A stretch of 64,000 nucleotides of DNA from an uncultured Acidobacteriia bacterium (lineage in GTDB: Bacteria; Acidobacteriota; Terriglobia; Bryobacterales; Bryobacteraceae), in contig CAINNJ010000064.1 in the NCBI GenBank assembly GCA_903851195.1, positions 1-64,000 on the forward strand, written 5' to 3'. Positions within the stretch are counted from its first letter, which is position 1, and every line of letters begins with the position of its first letter. The translations under genes and the position numbers were made by a program. Below are positions 51,200 through 61,293 of this stretch, piece after piece. Below the pieces are notes generated by a model. That model was not told the DNA's origin. It ran no database searches and saw only the letters and a list, made by a program, of their open reading frames with translations.

Positions 51200-51258
51200 G
51201 CGCTTCTCTGTTTGACCCCGGCCGCGCCCACAAGGCGCGGCGGGCGCCGCGGATTCTC

Positions 51259-52836
51259 ATGTCCGTCTTTTCCACCCAGCGCCTTGCGCACTCTATCGCC
51301 CGCAACACCCTGTTCGGTGTTGTCGCGAAGCTCGCCCAGGTGAGCACTCGCCTCGTCACGATCCCGATCGTGATCGCCCATTTCGGACTCGGCGGCTACG
51401 GGGTCTGGTCCCTGATCATGACGGCGGCCGCCTACATGCGTTTTGGCAGCGTCGGCATCAAGTCCGCGTTTCAGAAGTATGTCGCGGAGGCGACGGGAAC
51501 GGGCGATTACACGGAAGCCAACCGGCTGCTCAGCACCGGTTGTCTCCTGACAATGGCGTTTTCCTGCGCGCTTCTGATTCCGGTGGCCTTGTTTTCGGGA
51601 GCCCTTGCCCGGGTGGCGGGCGTGCCGCCCGAATTCCTCGGGGCCGCCGCGAACTCCATGTCGGTTCTCGCTGTGATCCTGCTGCTTTCCAACGGCGGCG
51701 CGGCGTTCGAAGCGATCGTCATGGGGGGACACCGGGTCGATCTCGCCCGCCACTTCACCACCCTCTTCACGATTCTCGAGGCGGTCGCGATCGTGCTGTT
51801 GCTCAAGCTTGGATTTGGCCTGTTTGCCATGGCTTGTGTGATGGCCGTGTCCGAGGTCGGATTCGTGGTCTGCTGCGCGGTGGCGGCGCGCCGCGTCGTG
51901 CCGGAGATCCGGATCCGGCGGGAGTTTGTGACGGCCCGTGTCGTCCCTGAACTGTTTCGCTTCGCCGGGAGTTACCAGATGGTGAACTTCCTCGAGATTC
52001 TGTATGTCTCGATTCTGCCCATCACTCTTTTGCGAACCTTCGGAGCCGAATCAGCGGGAATCTATGCGGTCGCCAACCGCTTTGTCAGTTCCGTCCTGAT
52101 GGTGCCGGATGCCCTGCTGATCCCGGTGCTCTCGGGAGGGACCATGGTCTACGCCTCCGGCAAGATGGAGGACATGCAGCGCGTCATCTCCAAAGCCTTC
52201 AAAGTGACCCTTGGCCTGAGCCTGTTTCCGCTCGCGTTCCTGTCTTTGTTCGGAGCGGGAGTGGTCACCGCGTGGACAGGACAGGTGAATCCGGCCTTTC
52301 CCCGGGTCCTGCCTCTGGTCGCTCTGAGCGGGCTGTTCTATGCGCTTTCGCTTTTGCAACTGGTTCTCTACCGCATTTCGGGACGGGCCTCGATGGACAA
52401 CATCCGCCAGGCGTTGCGGATTCTTGTGCTCTTTTCTCTTTCGGTCTTCGCGCCGCGTCTGGGTTTTTACGGTGTCCTCGGCGGCCTCGCCATGGCCGAA
52501 CTGGCCGGGATGCTGTTCATGCTGTTTGCCCTGACGCGCGTCTTTAAGGGCTTCCGCGCCCGGTATTTGCTCGATGACACCTGCCGGCTGATGGTGGCTA
52601 CGGCTTTCGCGCTGACCGCCGGGATCGCGGCGGCCCGGCTGCCGCTGCCGGCCATTCCCGGATTGCGTCTCGCCGCACTGGTCCAGCTGAGCGTGGTGAC
52701 TCTCGCCTGCCTTGCCGCGGGCGGGCCCGCCGTCTGGATGACGAAGCTGCTTTCCGCGGCCGAGGAGCAGGCCGTCCGGAACGCCCTGCTGCCCCGCCGC
52801 CGTCTGGCCACGGCCGGGGCCGGGACGCAACACTGA
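51259..52836 (+). CDS. Polysaccharide flippase (Wzx/MATE-like)
   Basis: 525 residues with about 14 hydrophobic helices. The N-terminal region (ARNTLFGVVAKLAQVSTRLVTIPIVIAHFGLGGYGVWSL) is typical of RfbX/Wzx exporters, which flip undecaprenyl-linked repeat units across the inner membrane. It lies between the secreted beta-helix protein and the acyltransferase. Confidence 0.9.
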   Translation: MSVFSTQRLAHSIARNTLFGVVAKLAQVSTRLVTIPIVIAHFGLGGYGVWSLIMTAAAYMRFGSVGIKSAFQKYVAEATGTGDYTEANRLLSTGCLLTMAFSCALLIPVALFSGALARVAGVPPEFLGAAANSMSVLAVILLLSNGGAAFEAIVMGGHRVDLARHFTTLFTILEAVAIVLLLKLGFGLFAMACVMAVSEVGFVVCCAVAARRVVPEIRIRREFVTARVVPELFRFAGSYQMVNFLEILYVSILPITLLRTFGAESAGIYAVANRFVSSVLMVPDALLIPVLSGGTMVYASGKMEDMQRVISKAFKVTLGLSLFPLAFLSLFGAGVVTAWTGQVNPAFPRVLPLVALSGLFYALSLLQLVLYRISGRASMDNIRQALRILVLFSLSVFAPRLGFYGVLGGLAMAELAGMLFMLFALTRVFKGFRARYLLDDTCRLMVATAFALTAGIAAARLPLPAIPGLRLAALVQLSVVTLACLAAGGPAVWMTKLLSAAEEQAVRNALLPRRRLATAGAGTQH

Positions 52837-52852
52837 GCGGCAACCAAACCTT

Positions 52853-53620
52853 ATGTGGAAAGAACCTCGAAAGCGGGACGCCGCGGCGTCACTCGCGGAA
52901 CACTCGCCGCGCGAGCAGGCTCCGCCGGGGGACGCGGCGGAAGAACACCCGTTCGGGTACGCGATCGTCGAGCACACGGTGAGCGATCACCGGATCGGCG
53001 AAGACCCGTTGAACCTGTTTCCGCGAGCCCTCACCAAACTGAATACCCTTTGGAAGAAGACGACCTATCCCTTCGCCGCCTTCGGCCGGGGTTGTTCCGT
53101 TCACAGTTCGTGCGATTTGCTGCGCTCCCACGCCCGCTGGATTTCCCTCGGCGATGGCGTGTTCATCGCCCCGCATGTCTGGCTGAACACGGTGGCCGAA
53201 ACACCCTCGCGCCATGTCCGCATTGTTCTGGGAAACGGTTGCCGCATCGGCCGCCGGTCGACCATCTCGGCGCGCAATCAGATTACCCTCGAACCCGACG
53301 TTCTGCTGGGCCCCTCGGTTCTGCTCATGGATCATAACCACGCGTATGCGGATCCGGAGAGGCCGATCCACCTGCAGGGAGTGACCACCGGCGGCCGGAT
53401 CGTCATCGAAAAGAACTGCTGGCTGGGGGCTGGCGCCGTCGTCGTCTGCGGCCACGGCGAACTCGTCATCGGCCACAACAGCGTGATCGGCGCCAATGCC
53501 GTGGTGACGCAAAGCTGCGCGCCGCGCAGCGTGCTCGCGGGCAACCCCGCCCGCACCATCCGCGCCTACGACCGGCAGTCGGGACAGTGGTTAAGATCTT
53601 ATGCTGAGCAGTCCCGTTGA
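52853..53620 (+). CDS. Hexapeptide-repeat acyltransferase (WbbJ-like)
   Basis: 255 residues. An N-terminal about 80-residue extension precedes left-handed beta-helix repeats (FIAPHVWLNTV, VLGNGCRIGRRSTISARNQITLEPDVLLGPSV) and the active-site His region MDHNHAYADPERPI. The tail GVTTGGRIVIEKNCWLGAGAVVVCG is the standard WbbJ ending. It acetylates a sugar of the repeat unit. Its end overlaps the methyltransferase gene by 20 nt. Confidence 0.88.
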   Translation: MWKEPRKRDAAASLAEHSPREQAPPGDAAEEHPFGYAIVEHTVSDHRIGEDPLNLFPRALTKLNTLWKKTTYPFAAFGRGCSVHSSCDLLRSHARWISLGDGVFIAPHVWLNTVAETPSRHVRIVLGNGCRIGRRSTISARNQITLEPDVLLGPSVLLMDHNHAYADPERPIHLQGVTTGGRIVIEKNCWLGAGAVVVCGHGELVIGHNSVIGANAVVTQSCAPRSVLAGNPARTIRAYDRQSGQWLRSYAEQSR

Positions 53621-54578
53621 ATCCGTCGCTCCTTCGCCGCCCCCGGTAAGCCCGGCCACCGGCCCCTGCCCGCTTTGCGGGTCCACCGATGCCGCGCCCC
53701 GCTGCGGGGCCCCGGATCGTTTCCATGGCCGGAAGCAACCGTTCCGGCTGGCGCGCTGTCGCGCCTGCTCGGGCGTCTGGCTCCCGGATCCGCCGCGCCC
53801 CGAGGAGATGTTCCTGCACTACGACGAGGAGTATCACCGGGCAATCACACAAGCCGGAGAATCGGATCTTTTCGAGCGCTGGCGGCGTCCGCGGGAGCTG
53901 ATCTCACGTCACTGCCGGTCGGGCTCTCTTCTCGATATCGGCTGCAGTTCCGGCGCCTTCCTCAGCACGCTGCGTGGCGGTGACTGGAAACTTCACGGTA
54001 TCGAGATGGAGCCGGAAACGGCCGCCAAAGCCCGCCTGCGAACCGGCGCCCAGGTATTCGTCGGAGATGTCATGGGAGCCCCCTTCGCCGAAGGCGCCTT
54101 CGACGTCATCACCTGTTTCGATCTTCTCGAGCACGTCTACGATCCGCGCCTGTTCCTCGCCCGCGTGCATCGCTGGCTCAAGCCGGGCGGCATTCTTTGC
54201 GCCGTGATGCCGAACATCGAGTCGTGGGAAGCCCGTCTGTTCGGCAGCTACTGGTATGGCCTCGAACTGCCGCGGCATCTGTTTCATTTTTCCCCGCGTT
54301 CCCTTCGACGTCTACTCACCTCGCTCGAATTCACCGAGCGACACCTCGAAACCAACACTTCCTACGCAGAGCGGAGCGCGGGCTATGTCACCGCTGCGCT
54401 GCTCGGGGGCGCCGGCTTCCAGCCGCCGCCCCCCTCCGCGCCCCGCACCCCGGGTATCGCCTGGCGAGGCGTGCGGAAACTACTCCGGCTGACCCTCGTG
54501 CGCCCGTTTTCCGCGGTCGCCTCGCTTGCCGGCGCGGGAGCCAGCATGGAAATCGTCTTTTCGAAAAACGCCCGCTGA
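53601..54578 (+). CDS. SAM-dependent methyltransferase with N-terminal zinc ribbon
   Basis: 325 residues. Two Cys pairs near the N-terminus (CPLC, CRAC) form a zinc ribbon. The class I fold has LDIGCSSGAFL, GIEMEP, FDVITCFDLLEHV and LKPGG. This Zn-ribbon/methyltransferase form is common in exopolysaccharide clusters, where it methylates sugars. A C-terminal hydrophobic segment may anchor it at the membrane. Confidence 0.88.
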   Translation: MLSSPVESVAPSPPPVSPATGPCPLCGSTDAAPRCGAPDRFHGRKQPFRLARCRACSGVWLPDPPRPEEMFLHYDEEYHRAITQAGESDLFERWRRPRELISRHCRSGSLLDIGCSSGAFLSTLRGGDWKLHGIEMEPETAAKARLRTGAQVFVGDVMGAPFAEGAFDVITCFDLLEHVYDPRLFLARVHRWLKPGGILCAVMPNIESWEARLFGSYWYGLELPRHLFHFSPRSLRRLLTSLEFTERHLETNTSYAERSAGYVTAALLGGAGFQPPPPSAPRTPGIAWRGVRKLLRLTLVRPFSAVASLAGAGASMEIVFSKNAR

Positions 54579-54592
54579 GACCGCTAAAGCCC

Positions 54593-56008
54593 GTGGTTCC
54601 GGAACATCTGAAATTTGGCGGCGGGTCTCTGGAAAGCCGGATTCATCCGGCCGTGCTGGTTACTCTCCTCGTGGTCTGCGGCCTGATCCTGCTGCTGCCC
54701 AGGCGATTCGTGATTGTGCCCCTGCTGATGGCTTCGCTGCTGATTCCGGTTGGCCAGAACATTGTCCTCGGCGGCCAGCATTTTCTGGCCATCCGCATCC
54801 TGACGCTGACTGGACTGCTGCGCCTCGCCCCGGCGAAACGCACGCCCTGGGAGCCGATCGACAAGGTCTTCGCGGCCTGGGCCCTGCTTCGCGCCACCGC
54901 ATTCTGCCTTCTGTTTCTGGACGCCGGCGCGGTCTTTAATCAGGTCGCTTTTCTGCTCGATTACGTCGGCGGCTTCTTCGTGCTGCGGCATCTCCTGCAG
55001 GACCGCGACGATGTCCGCCGCGCCATTCGAACCCTCGCGCTGATCGCCCTTGTGCTCGCTGCCTGCATGACCAATGAAAAGCTCACGGCGGTCAACGTCT
55101 TCGGCTATCTGACCGGCTCCACGGAGGTCACTATCCGGGACGGCGCCCTCCGCGCCCAGGGGCCCTTCGCCCATGCTCTGCTGGCGGGCAGTTTCGGCGC
55201 AACCCTGCTGCCCCTGTTCGCCTGGCTCTGGGTCGATGGCAAGGCGCGCGTCCTCGCGCTCGCTGGCTTCGGCGGGGCCACCGTGGTGACTCTCACCTCG
55301 GCGTCCAGCACACCGGTTCTCGCTTATGCCGCCGGAATTCTCGGGATTCTGCTGTGGCCTCTCCGCAATCACCTGCGGATCCTTCGCTGGAGCTTCGCCT
55401 TTCTGCTGACCGCCGGTCATCTGGCCATGAAGGCCCCGATCTGGTTCCTGATTGCCCGCATCGATCTGGTCGGCGGTTCCTCCGGTTTTCACCGGGCCAT
55501 GCTGATCGACCAGTTCATCCGACACTTCTTCGACTGGTGGCTGATCGGCACCAACTCCAACGGCAGCTGGGGCTGGGACATGTGGGACACCTGCAACCAG
55601 TTCGTCACCGAGGGTTATACAGGAGGCTTCGCGACCTTTCTCTGCTTCCTCGCGCTGCTGCGTCTCTGTTTCCGGAAACTCGCGGCGGCACGGCGCGCCT
55701 GCTCCGCGCATTCGGCAGCGGAATGGCAGTTCTGGTTGCTCGGGGTGGCTTTCTTCGCTCATGTCGTCGCCTTTTTCGGCATCGTCTATTTCGACCAGAC
55801 CCGTATGGCCTGGCTCACGCTGTTGGCCATCGTGCCCGCCGCCGTCTCCTCTCCCCCGGCGGCGGTCACCACCCGTTCTCCCGGCGCTCGCAGCGTGCCG
55901 GACGGCCCCGGGGAATGGTTCCTTCCGGCGCTCCGGGACGCGTGGCCCGACCTGGCCGATCCAGATCCGGCCCGCCAACATCCGGCGCCACAGCAGGTTG
56001 CCCGTTAA
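54593..56008 (+). CDS. O-antigen ligase/polymerase-like membrane protein
   Basis: 471 residues from GTG 54593; the start is uncertain because no strong ribosome site is seen. There are about ten hydrophobic helices and a large periplasmic loop (WLIGTNSNGSWGWDMWDTCNQFVTEGYTGG) with the aromatic pattern of Wzy/WaaL-type proteins. It probably polymerises or ligates repeat units at the periplasmic face. The C-terminal tail is proline-rich. Confidence 0.8.
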   Translation: MVPEHLKFGGGSLESRIHPAVLVTLLVVCGLILLLPRRFVIVPLLMASLLIPVGQNIVLGGQHFLAIRILTLTGLLRLAPAKRTPWEPIDKVFAAWALLRATAFCLLFLDAGAVFNQVAFLLDYVGGFFVLRHLLQDRDDVRRAIRTLALIALVLAACMTNEKLTAVNVFGYLTGSTEVTIRDGALRAQGPFAHALLAGSFGATLLPLFAWLWVDGKARVLALAGFGGATVVTLTSASSTPVLAYAAGILGILLWPLRNHLRILRWSFAFLLTAGHLAMKAPIWFLIARIDLVGGSSGFHRAMLIDQFIRHFFDWWLIGTNSNGSWGWDMWDTCNQFVTEGYTGGFATFLCFLALLRLCFRKLAAARRACSAHSAAEWQFWLLGVAFFAHVVAFFGIVYFDQTRMAWLTLLAIVPAAVSSPPAAVTTRSPGARSVPDGPGEWFLPALRDAWPDLADPDPARQHPAPQQVAR

Positions 56009-56034
56009 AACCGATTTCCACCCTGGCCGCAACT

Positions 56035-57042
56035 ATGTCCCCACCGGATTCCGCCACCGCTTCTCCCGAGCTGTCCGTCATCTTCGTGAACTGGAACTCG
56101 ACCGGCTATCTGCGCGACTGCCTGGCGAGCCTGCTCCGCCACACTCGTGTTCGATACGAAATCATCGTCGTCGACAACGCTTCTTCGGTCCAGGACGTGG
56201 GGATTCTGACCGAAGAGTTTCCCGGGATCACTCTGATACGGAGCGCCGTCAACCGGGGCTTTGCCGGAGCCAACAACCTGGGCTTCCGCCACTCCCGGGG
56301 AGAGTTTCTGCTGTTCCTGAATCCCGACACCGAGCTGATTTCACCGGCCATTGACCAACTGCTCCATGCCGCCCGATCCCTCCCGGACGGGGGCATTTTC
56401 GGCTGCCGCCTGCTCAATACCGACGGTTCGGTGCAAACCAGCTGCATCCAGACCTTCCCGACCATCCTCAACCAGGCGCTCGACACGGACTTCCTGCGCG
56501 CCCGCTGGCCACGTAGCCCGTTATGGGGCACCGCGCCGCTCCTCGCCCCGACCCTCGCGCCGGTGCGCGTCGAAGTCGTCTCCGGCGCCTGCATGCTGGT
56601 ACGCCGCTCCGTCTTTCTCGCCGCGGGCCAGTTCAGTGAAGACTACTTCATGTACGCCGAAGATCTGGACCTGTGCCGTCAGGTGGCCGCCGCCGGATTT
56701 CCCAATTACTTCCTCGGGCAGACGGAGCTCGTCCACCATGGGGGCAAGAGCAGTGGCAGCGCGCCACGGGCCGCGATCGTCAACAAGTGGCGCTCCATGG
56801 TGACCTATTTCGCCCGCAATTACGGCAACGGCCACGCCACGCGGTTCCGCGCGGTCATGGCCTTCGTCGCGCTGACCCGGCTTGCCCTGCTGGCGCCTGC
56901 CACTCTGACGCCCGGCAAAGCCCGCGCGGCATCGACGGCGGCGTTTCGCAAATGGCGGACCATCCTGGTCACGCTCCTCTCCCCTTCTCCGAACGAACAG
57001 CCCCGTCCCAGAACCAGCTCCGGAGTCCGAGCCGAATTATGA
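56035..57042 (+). CDS. GT2 glycosyltransferase (WbbL rhamnosyltransferase-like)
   Basis: 335 residues from ATG 56035. The GT-A nucleotide-binding motif is SVIFVNWNSTGYLRDCL...IIVVDNASS. FLNPDTELI supplies the DxD-like site, and DYFMYAEDLDLCRQ is the WbbL-type acceptor motif. It acts at the cytoplasmic membrane face on the lipid-linked repeat unit. The stop overlaps the next GT start (ATGA). Confidence 0.9.
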   Translation: MSPPDSATASPELSVIFVNWNSTGYLRDCLASLLRHTRVRYEIIVVDNASSVQDVGILTEEFPGITLIRSAVNRGFAGANNLGFRHSRGEFLLFLNPDTELISPAIDQLLHAARSLPDGGIFGCRLLNTDGSVQTSCIQTFPTILNQALDTDFLRARWPRSPLWGTAPLLAPTLAPVRVEVVSGACMLVRRSVFLAAGQFSEDYFMYAEDLDLCRQVAAAGFPNYFLGQTELVHHGGKSSGSAPRAAIVNKWRSMVTYFARNYGNGHATRFRAVMAFVALTRLALLAPATLTPGKARAASTAAFRKWRTILVTLLSPSPNEQPRPRTSSGVRAEL

Positions 57043-57914
57043 ATCCCGCGAATGTCCGCTACGTCGTCATCACGCCCGTGCGCGATGAAGAAGCCTTTCT
57101 CGGCCTCACCATCGAATGCATGCTGCGGCAAACCGTGCGCCCCGCCGAGTGGGTGATCGTCAACGATGGCTCAACCGACGGCACGGCCGCCGTGCTCGAC
57201 GGCTACGCGAGCCGTTATCCCTGGATCCGCGCCTGCCACCGCGCGAACCGGGGCTTTCGGAAAGCGGGCGGCGGCGTGGTGGAGGCGTTTAACGACGGTT
57301 ACCGCGCGCTTTCCGTCGAAGACCGGGACTTCGTCGTCAAGTTCGACGGCGACCTGTCCTTTGCCCCCGACTACTTCGAACGCTGCTTCCGGCATTTCGC
57401 CGAAGACCCCTTGCTCGGCATTGGGGGCGGCGTCATCTGTCACACAATCGACGGCCAGGAGCGCCTTGAGCCCTGCCCGTCGTTTCACGTCCGCGGCGCC
57501 ACGAAGATCTATCGAAGTCCCTGCTGGGAGGCTCTGGGTGGTCTCTGGCCCGCGCCGGGCTGGGACACCTTCGACGAAGTCAAGGCCAACCGTCTCGGCT
57601 GGACCACGCGCTCCTTCCCGGAACTCCGGCTGACACACCACCGGCTGACGGGCACCGCCGAGGGTCTCTGGTCCGGTATCGTCAAGAACGGTCGCGCCAA
57701 CTACATCTGCGGCTATCATCCTCTGTTTATGTTTTTCAAATGCCTGAAACGGTTGCCGCAAAAGCCCCGGCTGGTCGGTTCTCTCGCATTGTCCTGGGGC
57801 TTTCTGAGCGGTTACTGGAAGCGCATTCCACGGGTCGACGACCCGCTCACCATCGCGTATCTCCGGCAGCAGCAACTCGGCCGTCTCTCCGGCGCCAAAA
57901 CGATCTGGCGCTAG
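57039..57914 (+). CDS. GT2 glycosyltransferase
   Basis: 291 residues from ATG 57039, coupled to the previous gene. Motifs are VITPVRDEEAFLGLTIECML, WVIVNDGSTDGT, FDGDLSFAPDYFE and a possible WDTFDEVKANRLGW acceptor region. The family subtype is similar to exopolysaccharide GTs of exosortase loci. The donor is unknown. Confidence 0.9.
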   Translation: MNPANVRYVVITPVRDEEAFLGLTIECMLRQTVRPAEWVIVNDGSTDGTAAVLDGYASRYPWIRACHRANRGFRKAGGGVVEAFNDGYRALSVEDRDFVVKFDGDLSFAPDYFERCFRHFAEDPLLGIGGGVICHTIDGQERLEPCPSFHVRGATKIYRSPCWEALGGLWPAPGWDTFDEVKANRLGWTTRSFPELRLTHHRLTGTAEGLWSGIVKNGRANYICGYHPLFMFFKCLKRLPQKPRLVGSLALSWGFLSGYWKRIPRVDDPLTIAYLRQQQLGRLSGAKTIWR

Positions 57915-57959
57915 CGGCACGGCGGCAGGAAAACACTTTCAGCAAAAGACGGAAACACT

Positions 57960-59894
57960 ATGTGCGGCATCTGCGGAAAACTGCTGTTTGACCCCGGCGC
58001 GAGCGTCTCTCCGGGCCTGCTCAGGACCATGGCGGACACCCTCCGGCACCGCGGCCCCGATGACGAAGGCTTTTATGCCGCCGGTCCCGTCGGGCTCGGT
58101 TTTCGCCGTCTCTCCATCATCGATCTGACCACCGGCCACCAGCCGGTCCCGAACGAAGACGACACCGTCTGGCTGGTCTTCAACGGCGAAATCTATAACT
58201 ACCGGGAACTGCGCGAAACCCTCGTGGCCCAGGGCCATCAGTTCCGCACTTCGACCGATACCGAAGTGATCGTGCATCTCTACGAAGAGCTGGGCGAGAA
58301 CTGCGTCGACCAACTCCGCGGCATGTTCGGTTTTGCCCTCTGGGACGCCCGCCGAAAAAAACTGTTCCTCGCCCGCGACCGCGTGGGCATCAAGCCCCTG
58401 TATTACCGCATCTCGGAGAGCGGGATCCACTTTGCCTCGGAGATCCGGGCGATCCTGGCCGATCCCGCCGTGCGGCCCGAGGTCGCGCCCGCCCTCATCG
58501 ACCGTCTGCTCACCTTCGATTACCTGCCGGGCCCGGAAACGCTCTTCAAAGACATTCGCAAGCTCGAACCTGGCCACTGCCTGACGGTGCAGGGCGGCCG
58601 GGTCAACATCCGCCCTTACTGGGATCTGCGCGTCACGCCTTCGCGGCTCTCGCCGGCCGATGCCACCGCGCACCTCGCCAAGCTTCTCGAAGAAACCGTC
58701 CGGCAGCACCTGATCAGCGACGTTCCGCTTGGCCTGTTGCTGAGCGGCGGCTTCGACTCGACCGCGCTGCTCAGCCTTGCGACCGAATCGGCCGGCCATC
58801 CCCTGCGCACCTTCACGGTGGGCTTCTCGGATCCCGCGGTCGAAGACGAGCGGCCCTGGGCGCGGCTGGCTGCACGGCATTTCGGCGCCGAGCACCATGA
58901 GATGACGATCAGTCCCCGCGAGTTCGGGGACTTTCTCCCGCACTATGTCCGGCACATGGAAGAGCCGGTCTGTGAGCCGCCCGCCGTGGCGCTCTATTAC
59001 GTGTCGAAGCTCGCCGCCCGATCCGTGAAAGTTCTGCTCTCGGGCGAGGGGGGCGACGAAGCCTTCGCCGGCTATCCGAACTACCGCAATCTGCTCTGGC
59101 TCGAACGGCTGAAGAGCTTCGCCGGCCCGCTCGGAAAGCCCCTCTCTCGCGGTCTTGCCGGGCTCAGCGGTCCGCTCCGGTCACCCCGGCTCGGCCACTA
59201 TGCCGCGCTCCTCGATACGCCGTTTGAAGACTACTATTACAGCCGGACCTCGAGCCCGGACCGCGTGCTCCGCCAACGGCGGGAAGAGCTTTATACCGAC
59301 GGCTTCGCGCGCGCGGCCGACACGGCGTTCTCGCTGGAACCGGTGCGCGGGTTGCTGCGCCGCGCGCCGGCGGGCGACCGCGTCAACCGCATGCTTTACG
59401 TCGATTCGAAGACGTGGCTGACCGACGATCTTCTCCTCAAAGCCGACAAGATCACCATGGCGAACGCCGTGGAACTGCGCGTGCCTTTTCTCGATCACAA
59501 AGTCCTCGAATTCGCCGCCTCGCTGCCGGGTCACTACAAAGTACGCGGCCTGACGACGAAACACATCGCCAAACAGGCGCTCCGCCACCGGATCCCCGCG
59601 GCAATTCTGACCCGCAAAAAAGCCGGTTTCCCGGTCCCCTACGCCAAATGGCTCCGGACCGGCCTGAAAGACTGGCTGCACGACCTGCTGCTCGACGCCC
59701 GAACGCTCGGCCGGGGCTACTTCCGGCGGCCCGGACTGGAGCGGATGCTCGCCGCCAACGCGGCCTCCGGCGCGTTCCCGAAAGAATTGTTCACCCTGGC
59801 CGTGCTCGAACTCTGGCACCGCGAATTCCTCGATGGACAAGCGTCGCGCTCCGCGCGGGCGGAAGTGTCTCCGGGACTGCTCCGCGCCCGGTAA
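57960..59894 (+). CDS. Asparagine synthase-like glutamine amidotransferase of exopolysaccharide loci
   Basis: 644 residues. N-terminal glutaminase with nucleophile Cys2 (MCGICGKL), then RHRGPDDEG, FNGEIYNYRELR and the ATP-pyrophosphatase domain LLSGGFDSTALL. The length and position between a GT2 and an ATP-grasp gene fit the amidotransferases associated with exosortase A loci rather than housekeeping AsnB. It would amidate a uronic or amino-sugar acid, such as the Wlb-type product (inference). Confidence 0.9.
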   Translation: MCGICGKLLFDPGASVSPGLLRTMADTLRHRGPDDEGFYAAGPVGLGFRRLSIIDLTTGHQPVPNEDDTVWLVFNGEIYNYRELRETLVAQGHQFRTSTDTEVIVHLYEELGENCVDQLRGMFGFALWDARRKKLFLARDRVGIKPLYYRISESGIHFASEIRAILADPAVRPEVAPALIDRLLTFDYLPGPETLFKDIRKLEPGHCLTVQGGRVNIRPYWDLRVTPSRLSPADATAHLAKLLEETVRQHLISDVPLGLLLSGGFDSTALLSLATESAGHPLRTFTVGFSDPAVEDERPWARLAARHFGAEHHEMTISPREFGDFLPHYVRHMEEPVCEPPAVALYYVSKLAARSVKVLLSGEGGDEAFAGYPNYRNLLWLERLKSFAGPLGKPLSRGLAGLSGPLRSPRLGHYAALLDTPFEDYYYSRTSSPDRVLRQRREELYTDGFARAADTAFSLEPVRGLLRRAPAGDRVNRMLYVDSKTWLTDDLLLKADKITMANAVELRVPFLDHKVLEFAASLPGHYKVRGLTTKHIAKQALRHRIPAAILTRKKAGFPVPYAKWLRTGLKDWLHDLLLDARTLGRGYFRRPGLERMLAANAASGAFPKELFTLAVLELWHREFLDGQASRSARAEVSPGLLRAR

Positions 59895-60114
59895 CGCAAC
59901 GCTTTGGCCGGGTCTCCCGGAGGCCTCTGCCTCCCGAAGGCGACGCTTCTGTCACAGGTGCCGCTCCGGCTGCGCGGCGGGATCCGGACCCGCGCCGGGC
60001 GAATCGTGGCAGCGGCGACGACATGTGGCCAAACCGTCCGGCCGCGCCTCGACGGCTTTCCGCGACGCGCTCGCCGGCAAACGTCATCCCGAAAAACAGA
60101 AAGTGAACAACTCC

Positions 60115-61293
60115 ATGTCCTCGTTCGGAAACCAAACCGGCGCTCTCGTCGTCGGCGGCGACCATCCCGGCCTCGGCGTGGCGCGCAGCCTCGGCCGCCG
60201 CGGCATCCCCGTCGTTGTCGCCGACGATCAGTACTCGGTCTCGCCGTTCTCCCGCTACGTCAGCCGCACCATTCGCGTGAAAGACCTGCTCGACGAACGG
60301 AAGACGGTCGACGCTCTGCTCGACATCGGCCACCGGCTGGGTCTCAGGGACTGGGTGCTCTTCCCCACCCGCGACGAAACGGTCGCGGCCATCGCCCGAA
60401 ACCGCGCGGAACTGGCGCCTTATTTCCGGGTCACGACCCCCGAGTGGCAGACTGCGAAATGGGCCTGCAACAAGAAGAACACCTATGAACTCGCCGGGCG
60501 ACTCGGCATCCCCTGCCCGCAGACGTTCAATCCGCGCACGCCCGAAGATCTTTCCGCGCTCGACAGCCGCCTGCCGCTCGCCCTCAAACCCGCGGTCAAG
60601 GAGAATTTCTTCTACGCCACCGGGGCCAAGGCGTGGCGCGTTAACACGCCGCGGGAACTGCGCGACTTCTTCGTTCGCGCCTCGCGCCAGATCCGGCCCG
60701 AGGAGATTCTCCTCCAGGAAATCATCCCGGGCGATGGCAGCCGCCAGTACTCGTACTGTGCCTTCATGAAAAACGGGGAAGCCCGCGGCAGCCTCGTAGC
60801 CCGCCGCCTGCGCCAGCACCCCCGGGAGTTCGGCCGCGCCGCCACCTACGTCGAGACGCTGGAAATGCCGGCGGTCGAAGAACTCTCGCTGCGCTTCCTG
60901 AACGCCATCGGCTACTACGGTCTGGTCGAGGTGGAGTTCAAGCGCGACCCGCGGGACAACCGCTATAAACTGCTCGATGTCAACGCCCGCACCTGGGGCT
61001 TCCAGTGTCTGGGCGTGCCGGCGGGAGTGGATTTCGCCTACCTGCTCTACGCCGATCAGCTCGGGCTGCCCGTTCCCGGCTGCCGCGCCAAACCCGGCGT
61101 GGGCTGGCTCCGGCTCGTCACCGACGTGCCGACGGCGCTCGCCGATCTGGCCGGCGGACGGCTCTCCCCGGGCGATTACGCGCGGTCGCTGCGGCGCACC
61201 GGAACCGAGTCCGTGTTCAGCAGCCGCGATCCGCTGCCGTCGCTTGCCGAACTGCTGCTGCTCCCCTACACCGTTTTTAAACGAGGCTTCTGA
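60115..61293 (+). CDS. ATP-grasp enzyme of the exopolysaccharide locus
   Basis: 392 residues from ATG 60115; GTG 60103 is an in-frame alternative. The N-terminus is a Rossmann-like GALVVGGDHPGLGVARSLGRRGIPVVVAD, followed by ATP-grasp elements (LALKPAVKENF, LLQEIIPGDGSRQYSYC, LLDVNARTWGFQ). Such enzymes ligate a carboxylate with an amine, so a sugar-amino-acid amide is plausible. It is coupled to the Wzz-type gene by a TGATG overlap. Confidence 0.85.
   Translation: MSSFGNQTGALVVGGDHPGLGVARSLGRRGIPVVVADDQYSVSPFSRYVSRTIRVKDLLDERKTVDALLDIGHRLGLRDWVLFPTRDETVAAIARNRAELAPYFRVTTPEWQTAKWACNKKNTYELAGRLGIPCPQTFNPRTPEDLSALDSRLPLALKPAVKENFFYATGAKAWRVNTPRELRDFFVRASRQIRPEEILLQEIIPGDGSRQYSYCAFMKNGEARGSLVARRLRQHPREFGRAATYVETLEMPAVEELSLRFLNAIGYYGLVEVEFKRDPRDNRYKLLDVNARTWGFQCLGVPAGVDFAYLLYADQLGLPVPGCRAKPGVGWLRLVTDVPTALADLAGGRLSPGDYARSLRRTGTESVFSSRDPLPSLAELLLLPYTVFKRGF

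Noticed and set aside
54584-56032. 482-codon minus-strand frame opposite the ligase-like membrane gene
   Set aside because: Rich in Glu/Gln/Gly from antisense of hydrophobic codons; no recognisable protein, and it conflicts with coupled plus-strand genes.
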